59,717 bases of DNA from Elusimicrobia bacterium UBA5214 (GCA_002412545.1 DHVG01000014.1:152285-212001); one strand, 5' to 3'. Numbered from the stretch's first letter, positions 29,693 to 38,559 are shown. Notes: generated by a model not told the origin, from the sequence alone. A program made the numbers and translations.

Positions 29693-32596
29693 ATGGAAAA
29701 AAAATACAAAGTCAACCTACCAAAAACAAGTTTTCCGATGAAAGCGGACTTATCTAAACGCGAACCGCAGATTCTGGAAAAATGGAAAAATTTAAAAATT
29801 TACGAACTTCTCCAGAAGAAAAATTCATGCGGGGAAAAGTTTGTTCTTCATGATGGTCCGCCTTACGCTAACGGACCGATTCATTTAGGGCACGCTTTAA
29901 ACAAAATTCTTAAAGACATCATCGTCAAGTATAAATCAATCCGCGGCTACGACACACCTTATGTGCCGGGTTGGGATTGTCATGGTTTACCGATTGAGTA
30001 TCAATTACTTAAAGAGCAAGGTTTGGACAAAAAGAATGTTGACCAGTTGAAATTCCGTAAAGATGCAGCTGAATATGCAAGAAAGTATATGAACATCCAG
30101 CGGGATGAATTTATTCGTCTTGGTTGTCTCGGTTACTGGGATGCTCCTTATTTGACAATGGACCCGGAATATGAAGGCAAAATTATTCAAACATTCAAGA
30201 ATTTAGTAAAAAATGGGTATATCTACCGGCGGAAGAAACCGGTCTACTGGTGTATTTCCTGTGAGACCGCTTTAGCCGAAGCGGAAATTGAATATGCCAG
30301 TCATCTTTCACCTTCAGTTTATGTCAAATTTCCAGTCAAAGAATTTCCCTTCCCTCTGTCACCTAATCACCCCAACCTTCGTCAAGACTTCGGTGGGCAG
30401 GCAATCACCCAATCACCTGCCGTACTCATCTGGACTACTACGCCCTGGACTTTACCGGCAAATTTAGCGCTTGCTTTTCATCCGAAATACGAATATGTCA
30501 TTGTAAAAGGAATAGTGAAAAGTGAAAAATCGGAAAGTTTTATTTTAGCTAAGGAACTTTTGCCAAAAGTAGCGGAACAAATCGGTTTAGAAAATTGCGA
30601 AATTATTGCCACTTTTCCGGGAGAAAAATTTAAAGGTATAAAATGTGAACATCCGTTCTTGAATCGCGAATCCGTAGGTATTCTGGCTGATTTTGTTTCT
30701 CTGGAAGAAGGAACCGGTATTGTGCATATTGCTCCCGGACATGGTGAAGATGACCACTTAATTGGTTTAGAAAATAATTTACCAATTTTTTCACCGGTTA
30801 ACGACCAGGGAGAATTTACTGAAGAAATTAGTTCGGAAATGGAAAAACTTTCTGGAATTGATGTTTTCGTAGCCAATGATTTAATCATTGAAGAATTAGA
30901 CCAGAGAGATAGATTAGTTTTTTCCGGAGAAGTTGTTCACCAGTATCCCCATTGCTGGCGTTGTAAAAATCCAATAATTTTCCGTGCTACTGAACAATGG
31001 TTCCTCAATGTTGAACACAATAATTTAAGGCAGAAAATGCTGGATACAATTGAAACGGTTAAATGGATACCGAATTACGGTATTGAACGCATCCGGGGAA
31101 TGATTACCGTCCGTCCGGATTGGTGTTTATCCCGGCAACGTTTCTGGGGTGTTCCTTTACCAATTCTTTATTGTGAACAATGTAATAAACCTTTGCTGGA
31201 TATTCAGGTAATCGAACATATTGAAAAATTGATTACAAAATATGGTTCGGATGTATGGTTTACACCTGTGCCTGCGACACCTGTGCAGGCGTCACAGGTG
31301 CAGGCAAAAACAACTTTCATCATTGAAGAACTTCTGCCGAGAGGAGTAAAATGTCCACAATGTGGAGGAACTAAATTTCGTAAAGAAAACGATATTCTCG
31401 ATGTCTGGTTTGATTCCGGAGTATCGCATCAGGCGGTGCTGAAAACAAATCCGCAATTACACTGGCCAGCGGAAATGTATTTAGAAGGGTCTGACCAGCA
31501 TCGGGGTTGGTTCCAGACCTCGTTAATTCCGGCAGTAGCGTTAGAAAATTCTGCACCTTATAAAATTGTGCTTACCCACGGTTTTGTGCTTGATGGTCAG
31601 GGACGGGCGATGCATAAGTCATTAGGTAATGTCATTTCACCGCAGGAAGTGATTGAAAAATACGGTGCCGAAATTGTGCGTCTCTGGGTAGCTATTTCCG
31701 ATTACCGTGAAGATGTCCGAATTTCAGCGGAAATCTTGGAGCAGTTAGCCGAGACCTACCGGAAAATCCGGAATACGATTCGTTATCTTCTTGGTAATCT
31801 GCACAATTTTAGCCCGGAGAAAAAAGTTGAGTATGAAAAACTCGGGGCAATCCCAATTTGTGAAATTGACCGATATATTTTACATCGTTTACAAAAATTA
31901 ACTGAAGAAGTTACTGATGCTTATGAGAATTATGAATTTCATCGGGTAATGCGGGCAATCCACAATTTTTGTGTTTTAGAGTTAAGCACTTTTTATCTTG
32001 ATGTGCTTAAAGACCGGCTCTATACTTTTGCCGAGAATTCGGTAGAGCGGCGTGCAGCACAGACCGTACTTTACGAAATTCTACTTGCTTTATTACCGAT
32101 GCTTGCACCGTTACTTTCTTTTACTGCGGAGGAAGTGTGGGGATATCTCCAGCCATCAGCCATCAGCCATCAGCCATCAACTGCAAGTGTGTTTTTGCTG
32201 GATTTTCCGAAAGTAAAAAAGGAATGGATTTCCGAAGAATTAGAAAAAAATTGGGCGAAGATTCTAACTTTAAGAGATAAAGTTTATCAAAAACTTGAAC
32301 AAGCCAGAAAAGACGGAATTATCGGCGGTTCCTTGGAAGCGAAAGTCGTTATTTCTGCCAACAAGGAAGAAGAGGAATTCCTTAAGAAATATGGAGAACA
32401 GTTACCGATGATTTTTATCGTTTCCCAGGTGGAAATAACGGACAAAACGGACTTAACGGAACTAACGGTTGAAATAAAGAAGGCAGAAGGTGAGAAGTGT
32501 ATCCGTTGCTGGAATTACTCAACTACGGTCGGTGAAGATAAAACTCATCCCCAACTTTGTTCCCGTTGTATAAAAAACTTACAAAGTGAACTTTGA
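29693..32596 (+). CDS. ileS: Isoleucyl-tRNA synthetase carrying four in-frame elements
   Basis: 967 residues from ATG 29693. HIGH motif HLGH (64-67) in PPYANGPIHLGH; KMSKS replaced by MHKSL (640-644), a variant seen in some lineages; CP1 editing domain with WTTTPWTLPAN; C-terminal zinc site CIRCWNY...CSRC (from C936). Four repeat-derived insertions sit in loops: NLRQDFGGQA within AATCACC words (30358-30418), VPATPVQASQVQA (31263-31306), PSAISHQPS (32151-32180) and KTDLTELTV (32437-32470). All keep the frame and the conserved motifs. lspA, lgt and rluD follow. Confidence 0.95.
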   Translation: MEKKYKVNLPKTSFPMKADLSKREPQILEKWKNLKIYELLQKKNSCGEKFVLHDGPPYANGPIHLGHALNKILKDIIVKYKSIRGYDTPYVPGWDCHGLPIEYQLLKEQGLDKKNVDQLKFRKDAAEYARKYMNIQRDEFIRLGCLGYWDAPYLTMDPEYEGKIIQTFKNLVKNGYIYRRKKPVYWCISCETALAEAEIEYASHLSPSVYVKFPVKEFPFPLSPNHPNLRQDFGGQAITQSPAVLIWTTTPWTLPANLALAFHPKYEYVIVKGIVKSEKSESFILAKELLPKVAEQIGLENCEIIATFPGEKFKGIKCEHPFLNRESVGILADFVSLEEGTGIVHIAPGHGEDDHLIGLENNLPIFSPVNDQGEFTEEISSEMEKLSGIDVFVANDLIIEELDQRDRLVFSGEVVHQYPHCWRCKNPIIFRATEQWFLNVEHNNLRQKMLDTIETVKWIPNYGIERIRGMITVRPDWCLSRQRFWGVPLPILYCEQCNKPLLDIQVIEHIEKLITKYGSDVWFTPVPATPVQASQVQAKTTFIIEELLPRGVKCPQCGGTKFRKENDILDVWFDSGVSHQAVLKTNPQLHWPAEMYLEGSDQHRGWFQTSLIPAVALENSAPYKIVLTHGFVLDGQGRAMHKSLGNVISPQEVIEKYGAEIVRLWVAISDYREDVRISAEILEQLAETYRKIRNTIRYLLGNLHNFSPEKKVEYEKLGAIPICEIDRYILHRLQKLTEEVTDAYENYEFHRVMRAIHNFCVLELSTFYLDVLKDRLYTFAENSVERRAAQTVLYEILLALLPMLAPLLSFTAEEVWGYLQPSAISHQPSTASVFLLDFPKVKKEWISEELEKNWAKILTLRDKVYQKLEQARKDGIIGGSLEAKVVISANKEEEEFLKKYGEQLPMIFIVSQVEITDKTDLTELTVEIKKAEGEKCIRCWNYSTTVGEDKTHPQLCSRCIKNLQSEL
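30358..30418 (+). repeat. Nested LRQDFGGQA element inside ileS
   Basis: CCAACCTTCGTCAAGACTTC then GGTGGGCAGGC, inserted between CACCTAATCACC and AATCACCCAATCACC tandem words: one element inside another, all in frame, in the editing domain. Confidence 0.75.
31263..31306 (+). repeat. 44-bp CACCTGTGCC element inside ileS
   Basis: Differs from 11734-11777 by three transitions. Encodes PVPATPVQASQVQA. CACCTGTG and CACAGGTG give internal inversions, and CACCTGTGC occurs twice. Confidence 0.85.
32151..32180 (+). repeat. AGCCATC tandem words inside ileS
   Basis: Four AGCCATC words, 7-bp period, encoding PSAISHQPS. Confidence 0.7.
32437..32470 (+). repeat. AACGGAC tandem words inside ileS
   Basis: AACGGACAAAACGGACTTAA and following CGGAACTAACGG, encoding TDKTDLTELTV. 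Same family as 12586-12645. Confidence 0.7.
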
Positions 32597-32771
32597 TTAC
32601 ATTGATTATTGACGGCGATTACAGCGATAGTGTCGGGTGTCATTGCGAGTCCGCCTGGGGCGGACGAAGCAATCTAATTGTCAGATTGCCACAAGCCGAT
32701 AAATCGGTTCTCGCAATGACATTTCTGTGTAATCGGCGTTTAAGAAATCTGTATAATCTAAGTGAAGATAG
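32597..32771. repeat. Filler between ileS and lspA with TGTCATTGCGAG element
   Basis: GATTACAGCGAT words, then TGTCATTGCGAG (32638) to CTCGCAATGACA (32721) with inner hairpins GCAATCT/AGATTGC and CCGCC/GGCGG, then TGTGTAATCGGCG words. A 60-codon frame across it is not a gene. Confidence 0.8.
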
Positions 32772-33212
32772 ATGAATTTCTTTTTGGTTAGTTTTTTAGT
32801 TTTTTTATTTGACCAGGTAAGTAAATTTATTGTTGTTCATTATCTTGCTCCGGTCGGTGCAATTAGGTTATTTTCTTTTTTTTATCTTACCTATCGGGAA
32901 AATACCGGTGCAGCATTCAGTATACTTTACGGGGAAAATTCTTTTTTTATTTTTACCTCCTTACTAGTAATTATCATTCTTCTTTTCTGGTTAATTAAAG
33001 AGAGGAGATATAATTTATCTTTTGCTTTAATTTTCGGTGGTGCGCTAGGTAATCTTTTTGACCGTATTTTCCGAGGTAGAGTGATTGATTTTTTAGATTT
33101 TCGTATCTGGCCGGTGTTCAATTTTGCCGATACCGCCATTACTATTGGTATATTTCTTATCTTTTGGCAACTAGTCAGGAGAAAACCTAAAACTGTAAAC
33201 TGTAAACTGTAA
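32772..33212 (+). CDS. lspA: Lipoprotein signal peptidase (LspA)
   Basis: 146 residues, four membrane helices. Catalytic aspartates lie in FDRIFRGRVIDFLDF and NFADTAITIG. Cleaves prolipoprotein signal peptides after Lgt has added diacylglycerol; lgt follows after 3 bp. The last residues (KTVNCKL) are encoded by tandem CTGTAAA words, an element reaching into the 3' end. Confidence 0.95.
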   Translation: MNFFLVSFLVFLFDQVSKFIVVHYLAPVGAIRLFSFFYLTYRENTGAAFSILYGENSFFIFTSLLVIIILLFWLIKERRYNLSFALIFGGALGNLFDRIFRGRVIDFLDFRIWPVFNFADTAITIGIFLIFWQLVRRKPKTVNCKL

Positions 33213-33215
33213 ACC

Positions 33216-33986
33216 ATGTTCCCCATTCTTTTACAATTCGGTCCTTTAAAAATTTTTAGTTACGGTTTCTTCGTTGCCCTTGGTTTCTTTCTTACTTTGA
33301 GGTTAGTTGTTTCTCAAGTGGGGGAAATCGGTATTGATAAAAAAATAATTTACGATTTAGGTCTTTATATTCTTATTAGCGCTATCCTTGGGTCAAGACT
33401 TTTTCATATTCTTTTTAATTTAGGTGAATATCTTGCTCAACCGTTAAGCATTTTTTATTTCTGGGAAGGTGGTTTATTTTTCCACGGTGGACTAATCGCT
33501 GCATTAATTGTTGCAATTATTTTTTTAAAAAAGAAAAAATTAAATCTCGGACAGGTTGCGGACATTCTTGCCCCGGGTTTGGTGCTTGGCTATGTTTTTG
33601 GAAGGATTGGCTGTTTTTTTGCCGGTTGCTGTTACGGTAAAGAAACAAATTTACCCTGGGCAGTAACTTTTCATCATCAACAATCTTTAGCCCCGACAAA
33701 TATTTCTTTACATCCGACACAGCTTTATTCTGCCGGGGCAAATTTTATTCTCTTTTTATACCTCTGGTGGAGAAAAAATAAACCACATTATGCAGGCGAA
33801 CTTTTCTGGCAGTATTTAATCGGTTATTCCGGGACAAGGTTTATTCTTGAATTTTTCCGTGCTGATGAACGGGGAATAATTTTCGGTTTACCTTTTACCC
33901 AAGTCCTTTCCTTATTGATATTTTTTCTTGCTATTTTTATAGAATGGAAAAGAAGATTATCTTTGCCGAAGCAGGTAAACGGTTAG
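33216..33986 (+). CDS. lgt: Prolipoprotein diacylglyceryl transferase (Lgt)
   Basis: 256 residues, about seven membrane helices. GRIGCFFAGCCYGKETNLPW contains the invariant Arg/Gly signature, and HPTQLYSAGANF, EFFRADERG and FTQVLSLLIFF follow. Transfers diacylglycerol from phosphatidylglycerol to the lipobox cysteine. It overlaps the next gene by 43 bp. The start directly follows repeat words and lacks a Shine-Dalgarno sequence. Confidence 0.95.
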   Translation: MFPILLQFGPLKIFSYGFFVALGFFLTLRLVVSQVGEIGIDKKIIYDLGLYILISAILGSRLFHILFNLGEYLAQPLSIFYFWEGGLFFHGGLIAALIVAIIFLKKKKLNLGQVADILAPGLVLGYVFGRIGCFFAGCCYGKETNLPWAVTFHHQQSLAPTNISLHPTQLYSAGANFILFLYLWWRKNKPHYAGELFWQYLIGYSGTRFILEFFRADERGIIFGLPFTQVLSLLIFFLAIFIEWKRRLSLPKQVNG

Positions 33987-34849
33987 ATATTTTTTTAGTA
34001 GAGAAATTTCCCCAGTATTCGCGCAACTATTTCCAGAAACTGATTAATCAAGGGTTAGTTCTGGTTCAGAGTTCACTTAAGAGAGCGAATTATAAACTTC
34101 ATCTGGCGGACAAAATTGAGATAACCTTCCCGCCCCCGGAAGTATTTTCCATAGAACCGCAATTTTTGCCTTTAGAGATAATTTATGAAGATAAAGATAT
34201 AATTGTAATTAACAAAACAGCCGGGATGGTTGTTCATCCTGCCTGTGGACATAAAGACGGAACTTTAGTTAATGCTTTACTCTATCATTTTAAGAGTCTT
34301 CCTGGTAATGCACTTCGTCCGGGTTTAGTTCACCGTCTGGATAAAGATACTTCTGGAGTGATGGTGATCGCGAAGAATGAAAAATCGTTAAATTTTCTTT
34401 CTAAACAATTTCAAAAAAGAAAAGTAGAAAAAACTTATCTTGCTTTAGTTCATGGTCAGCTAAAAGAGAAAAGAGGTAGAATTGAGGCATCTTTAGGACG
34501 GGACTTGAAAAATCGTAAAAAAGTAAGTATAACATCTTTACATAGTCGTGAAGCAATTACTGAGTATAAAGTACGAGAAAGTTTTCCACAAGGAGTAAGT
34601 TTACTGGAAGTAAAACCATTTACCGGGCGGACACATCAAATCCGTGTTCATTTGTCGGCAATTGGACATCCGGTTTGTGGTGACCAAGAATATTCTTCCG
34701 AGAAAGAATCCGAATTTTATCCTCGGTTAATGCTTCATTCCTGGAAGTTAAGATTTTTTCATCCGGTTAATAAAGAATTTAAAGAATTCGTTGCACGGTT
34801 GCCTGACGATTTTAGTAAAATATTAGATAATTTGAAACGTGAGAAATGA
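33944..34849 (+). CDS. rluD: RluD-family 23S rRNA pseudouridine synthase
   Basis: 301 residues. N-terminal S4 domain (about 10-70, RLDIFLVEKFPQYSRNYFQKL) and catalytic domain with HRLDKDTSG (catalytic Asp133), KTYLALVHG and GRTHQIRVHL. Full length. It starts inside lgt (43-bp overlap) and overlaps the next gene by 4 bp. RluD versus RluC/other target specificity cannot be fixed by eye. Confidence 0.9.
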   Translation: MEKKIIFAEAGKRLDIFLVEKFPQYSRNYFQKLINQGLVLVQSSLKRANYKLHLADKIEITFPPPEVFSIEPQFLPLEIIYEDKDIIVINKTAGMVVHPACGHKDGTLVNALLYHFKSLPGNALRPGLVHRLDKDTSGVMVIAKNEKSLNFLSKQFQKRKVEKTYLALVHGQLKEKRGRIEASLGRDLKNRKKVSITSLHSREAITEYKVRESFPQGVSLLEVKPFTGRTHQIRVHLSAIGHPVCGDQEYSSEKESEFYPRLMLHSWKLRFFHPVNKEFKEFVARLPDDFSKILDNLKREK

Positions 34850-35436
34850 AACCTTTTACAATTTCAATCGTTATTTTATTTTTTTTAACCTTCCTTTCTG
34901 CTGGAGAAAGTACAAATATAGACACAAGAAAAGAATTTGAATTTTATAAAGAGAAAATAATTGATTTAGAAAAGAAACTTGATGAATTAGCAGACATACT
35001 TGAAGAAGAAAATCAAATAAAACAAACGGTAAATGAAAGGTTTTCTTTGCTTGAAGGAGCACTGAATGAACTTTCGTTAGAAAGAAAAGAAGAAGAAAGA
35101 AGACTTAGCCAGATTGAAAAGTATCTTCAGGAAAACAAAACAATTCTTTTGGGAATCAACGAGACACTTACTGAACAAGGGAATAAACAGGTGGAATTAA
35201 CGAAAGAAATAGGAAATTTAAAAGAAAAATTAAAGAAAATAGAAGAAAATTTGGTCATTCTCAGCAAGGAGATAAATGAATTACATAACCGAAAAATTGA
35301 AATTCCACTTTCGGAAAGAAAATTACATTCAAAAAATCCTAAAATTGACCGTTACTTAGAAAAATTAGAATCCCCTTGGGTAGCACCAATTGCTTTGGGG
35401 ATAGCGTTTTTTACCTTTTTACTGGTTATTTTTTAA
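34846..35436 (+). CDS. Membrane-anchored coiled-coil protein, unknown
   Basis: 196 residues. N-terminal signal or anchor helix (about 5-20, ISIVILFFLTFLSAG), a long charged coiled coil (about 27-165, with EKKLDELADILEEENQIK), and a C-terminal membrane helix (about 176-195, APIALGIAFFTFLLVIF). No lipobox cysteine despite the upstream Lsp/Lgt genes. I do not recognise a family. The layout suggests an envelope-spanning or tethering role. It overlaps the pseudouridine synthase stop by 4 bp. Confidence 0.7.
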   Translation: MKPFTISIVILFFLTFLSAGESTNIDTRKEFEFYKEKIIDLEKKLDELADILEEENQIKQTVNERFSLLEGALNELSLERKEEERRLSQIEKYLQENKTILLGINETLTEQGNKQVELTKEIGNLKEKLKKIEENLVILSKEINELHNRKIEIPLSERKLHSKNPKIDRYLEKLESPWVAPIALGIAFFTFLLVIF

Positions 35437-35439
35437 TAA

Positions 35440-35520
35440 ACGAATATAGCGAATGATAACGAATGAATCGAATATTATTTTCTATTCGTTCAATTCGCTA
35501 TAATTTGCACAATTCGGATA
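35440..35520. repeat. Inverted repeat of 'cgaat/attcg' words before gmk
   Basis: AACGAATATAGCGAATG on the left and TTCAATTCGCTATAATTTG on the right form an imperfect hairpin ending about 10 bp before the gmk ATG. Confidence 0.65.
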
Positions 35521-35530
35521 CTTTAAAAAT

Positions 35531-36127
35531 ATGTTAATTGTTGTTTCCGCACCTTCCGGAGCGGGTAAATCAACCCTCTGTAATAAATTACTTAAATTGC
35601 ATCCGGAGATAAGGTTATCGGTCTCCTATACTACCCGTCCGCCTCGGCCGGGTGAAAAAAATGGGCGTGACTATTTCTTTATCAGTGAAAAAGAATTCAA
35701 AAAAAAGGTTGAGAAAGACGAGTTTTTAGAATGGGCAATTGTCCATGGATTTCGTTACGGTACAGGAAAAAAATTTGTTCAAGAAAACCTTGCTAAAAAT
35801 GAGGATGTACTTTTAGAAATTGATGTTCAGGGAGCAATGAAAATCCGTTCAATTTATCCGGAGGCAGTATTAGTTTTTGTTTTCCCGCCGAATTTTTCCA
35901 TTCTTAAAAAACGTCTTCTTGCACGCAAGAAAGATAATCCTGAAGAAATGAAAAAAAGACTTAATCAAGCAAGAAAAGAATTGGAGTATATCAGAAAATA
36001 TGATTATTTAGTAATCAATGATAAGATTGAAAAAGCAGTTAGAAGATTAGAGATAATTATCAATGCAGAAAGATTTAAAATTTCGAGATTGGATCAAAAT
36101 ATTCTGAATAAAATTAAAAAGTATTAA
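35531..36127 (+). CDS. gmk: Guanylate kinase
   Basis: 198 residues. P-loop SAPSGAGKSTL, then SYTTRPPRPGEKNGRDYFF (GMP binding), LLEIDVQGA and RLNQARKE. Phosphorylates GMP to GDP. Followed after 22 bp by an omega-subunit gene and then coaBC, a widespread gmk-rpoZ-coaBC-priA order. Confidence 0.96.
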   Translation: MLIVVSAPSGAGKSTLCNKLLKLHPEIRLSVSYTTRPPRPGEKNGRDYFFISEKEFKKKVEKDEFLEWAIVHGFRYGTGKKFVQENLAKNEDVLLEIDVQGAMKIRSIYPEAVLVFVFPPNFSILKKRLLARKKDNPEEMKKRLNQARKELEYIRKYDYLVINDKIEKAVRRLEIIINAERFKISRLDQNILNKIKKY

Positions 36128-36149
36128 ATGGAGGATTTAAAATTTCCCT

Positions 36150-36419
36150 ATGCCTGAAGACAAAGAATTTGACAAACTCAGTCCCGTGGGATCGAAGGAA
36201 AAAAGTGTAAAGTCGTCATTAGAAAAACTTATTTCAGACACAAAGTTAAATCGTTATCAACTTATTCCACTTGTTTTACGTTGGACTAAAGAATTGGAGA
36301 AACACTCCGAGAAGAAAATTTCTCCGGATGAATTGGTTAACCAAGCATTGAATGACATTCTTAGTGATAAAGTTAAATTGGAAGAAATTACAAAATTAAT
36401 TGAAGGTAAAAGAAGGTAA
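36150..36419 (+). CDS. rpoZ: RNA polymerase omega subunit-like protein
   Basis: 89 residues. SSLEKLISDTKLNRYQLIPLVLRWTKELEK followed by a short acidic helix resembles RpoZ (cf. the SKYRLVLVAAKRARQL region), and position between gmk and coaBC supports it. The family motif is weak, so the call leans on context. Confidence 0.75.
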   Translation: MPEDKEFDKLSPVGSKEKSVKSSLEKLISDTKLNRYQLIPLVLRWTKELEKHSEKKISPDELVNQALNDILSDKVKLEEITKLIEGKRR

Positions 36420-36435
36420 GAGGTAATAGTCTCTT

Positions 36436-37647
36436 TTGAAGAACAAAAAAATTATTCTTGGTATCACCGGTAGTATTGCCGCATATAAATGTTGTGAATT
36501 GATTCGTCGTTTGAAAGACAAAGGTGCAGAAGTATTTTGCGTCCTTACTCCTAATGCTGAGAAATTTATTACTCTTTTAACTTTAGCTACACTTACCGAG
36601 AAAAGAGTTTATACTGACCTGCCCCGTAAAGAAATTCTACGGGACGAAGTAAAAACTGGAGAGATTGAGCATATTGATTTAGCCCGGATTGCTGACCTTA
36701 TCCTTGTCGTTCCCGCTAGCGCTAATACAATCAACAAATTATCCTGGGGTATTGCCGATAATCTTTTAACCAGTGTGATTTTGGCAACCGATGCACCGGT
36801 CTTAATCGCTCCAGCAATGAATTCTGCAATGTATAATAATCCGTTAACTCAGGAAAGTATTGCCCGGTTGAAACAGATTCGGGGATTCCATTTTCTTGGA
36901 CCAGTGAAAGGAATGCTTGCCTGTGGTGATGGAGATATCGGTCGGTTAATAGAAATAGATAAAATTGTAGAGAAAACATTTACGATAATTGAAAAGAAGG
37001 AAAAAAGTAAACTCAAAGGAAAAAAAGTTCTCATCACTGCTGGTCCGACAAGAGAAGACATTGACCCAATAAGGTTTATCTCTAATGCTTCTTCTGGGAA
37101 AATGGGTTATTATTTAGCGCAGGAGATTAGCCAGCGCGGTGGTAAAGTTATTTTAGTAAGTGGTCCAACACAAACACCAGTACCGGAAAAAATAAAAACA
37201 TTTTTTGTTAATTCAGCGGAAGAAATGTATCAGAAGGTAAAATTTATTTTCACTTCTTTGGATATTTTTATTTCCGCAGCGGCAGTAAGTGATTATCGCC
37301 CGGGAAAAAAATTATCTAAAAAAATCAAAAAAGAAATTAAAAACCTTAATTTAACTTTAGTGCGTAATCCGGATATACTTTTAGAAATGGGCAAAAAAAA
37401 GGGGGTAATTACCCCTAAAATTCTTATTGGCTTTGCCTTAGGAGATAAAAATTCTTTAGAGGAAGCAAGAAAGAAATTAAAAGAAAAAAACCTTGACCTT
37501 TTAGTGCTTAATCCGCCGGAAGTGATGAGTAAAGAAGAAACTCAAGCTTACTTTCTCTATCCAGATAAAAAAATAGTTTCTTACCCGAAGATTTATAAAC
37601 GCGAATTAGCCGTCAAAATCACCGACGAAATAGAAAAACTTGTTTAA
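36436..37647 (+). CDS. coaBC: Bifunctional phosphopantothenoylcysteine decarboxylase/synthetase
   Basis: 403 residues. CoaC half (about 1-180): GITGSIAAYKCCELIR, the PAMNSAMYNNP loop and active-site Cys163 in ACGDGD. CoaB half: TAGPTREDIDPIRFISNASS and FISAAAVSDYRP. Makes 4'-phosphopantetheine for CoA. TTG start; AAGAGG about 13 bases upstream. A 14-bp palindrome GGGGTAATTACCCC (37402-37415) encodes GVITP and may be an element scar. Confidence 0.93.
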   Translation: MKNKKIILGITGSIAAYKCCELIRRLKDKGAEVFCVLTPNAEKFITLLTLATLTEKRVYTDLPRKEILRDEVKTGEIEHIDLARIADLILVVPASANTINKLSWGIADNLLTSVILATDAPVLIAPAMNSAMYNNPLTQESIARLKQIRGFHFLGPVKGMLACGDGDIGRLIEIDKIVEKTFTIIEKKEKSKLKGKKVLITAGPTREDIDPIRFISNASSGKMGYYLAQEISQRGGKVILVSGPTQTPVPEKIKTFFVNSAEEMYQKVKFIFTSLDIFISAAAVSDYRPGKKLSKKIKKEIKNLNLTLVRNPDILLEMGKKKGVITPKILIGFALGDKNSLEEARKKLKEKNLDLLVLNPPEVMSKEETQAYFLYPDKKIVSYPKIYKRELAVKITDEIEKLV

Positions 37648-38484
37648 ATGCAAACAGATATTCGTAAGGATTTGACTGAAATAGTTAAACAGTTAAAAAC
37701 ATATCTTGAAGAAACGAGGGAGGAAGATTTTTGGCATTTCAAGGAGATTCTGGTGGATAAGAAAAAGAGCGGTTTAAGAGGAAAAAAGCCGAATTTGCAA
37801 GTAGACCTTAGTATGCACCAGAGCGGTGCATACCTTGAGAAAGCGCTGACAGCTCTTCATAAGCGAATAAAAAATTGTCAGAAATGCGGGCTGCATAAGA
37901 CACGAATCAATGTAGTTTTCTCCCGGGGAAGTGCAGAAAAAGGGATAATTTTCATCGGTGAAGCACCGGGTTACGATGAAGACCGGCAAGGTTTACCTTT
38001 TGTCGGTAGAGCCGGACAATTATTGGACGAAGTATTGGCATCGGTCGGGTTGGAGAAAGAAAAAGTTTATGTTACTAATGTGGTAAAATGTCATCCTTTA
38101 TTTAACCCGAGGACACCGGAGAAACGGGGTAATGACCGTCCGCCGAATCGGGAAGAAATTACTGCCTGCCTGCCGGTGTTAAAAGAACAGATTTTTATGA
38201 TTAAACCAAAAATTATTTGCACACTCGGTGCCGTAGCGACGAATGCTTTATTAGGTAAAGTGGTTTCTTTGACTAAAATTCGGGGTAAATTTTATCCCTT
38301 CAGGGTGCCCTTCGGTCCTGAGACCCTCAGGGTTGAAGGGAACCTTCAGGGTGAACCCTACGGGGAAACAAAACTATTCCCTACCTTTCATCCGGCAGCA
38401 ATATTCCGTACACCTTCCTTGAAAAATATATTCATCAACGACTTGAAAAAGTTAGTTACTGAAGTAAATACCTCAGCAAGATGA
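37648..38484 (+). CDS. Uracil-DNA glycosylase, Fe-S family (type 4-like), with two insertions
   Basis: 278 residues. The [4Fe-4S] family is indicated by CQKCGLHKTR plus two later cysteines (VVKCHP, EEITACLPV), IGEAPGYDEDRQGLPFVGR and FHPAAIFRTP. Removes uracil from DNA. In-frame elements: MHQSGAYL (37812-37837), shared with the PASTA gene, and a palindrome-rich segment at 38296-38365 encoding PETLRVEGNLQGEPYGE just before the FHPAA motif. The ATG directly follows the coaBC stop. The long N-terminal extension (about 75 residues) is common in this family. Confidence 0.9.
   Translation: MQTDIRKDLTEIVKQLKTYLEETREEDFWHFKEILVDKKKSGLRGKKPNLQVDLSMHQSGAYLEKALTALHKRIKNCQKCGLHKTRINVVFSRGSAEKGIIFIGEAPGYDEDRQGLPFVGRAGQLLDEVLASVGLEKEKVYVTNVVKCHPLFNPRTPEKRGNDRPPNREEITACLPVLKEQIFMIKPKIICTLGAVATNALLGKVVSLTKIRGKFYPFRVPFGPETLRVEGNLQGEPYGETKLFPTFHPAAIFRTPSLKNIFINDLKKLVTEVNTSAR
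37812..37837 (+). repeat. TATGCACC palindromic element inside udg
   Basis: TATGCACC AGAGC GGTGCATA then CCTTG. Same as 43831-43856 except the 5-nt loop; both are read as MHxxGAYL. Confidence 0.85.
38296..38365 (+). repeat. CTTCAGGGT palindrome cluster inside udg
   Basis: CCCTTCAGGGT and ACCCTCAGGGTTGAAGGG, followed by ACCTTCAGGGTGAACCCT: overlapping inverted repeats, GC-rich against the flanks, all in frame. Confidence 0.7.
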
Positions 38485-38559
38485 TTGGAGTAATTAAATC
38501 ACGGTCATAAATCGCTGTAATCTATTAGTTAATCGTTGTAATCAATATCGGTAGATAAT

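Noticed and set aside
32593..32775. 60-codon frame between ileS and lspA
   Set aside because: Composed wholly of filler repeats with inner hairpins; no homology or ribosome site.
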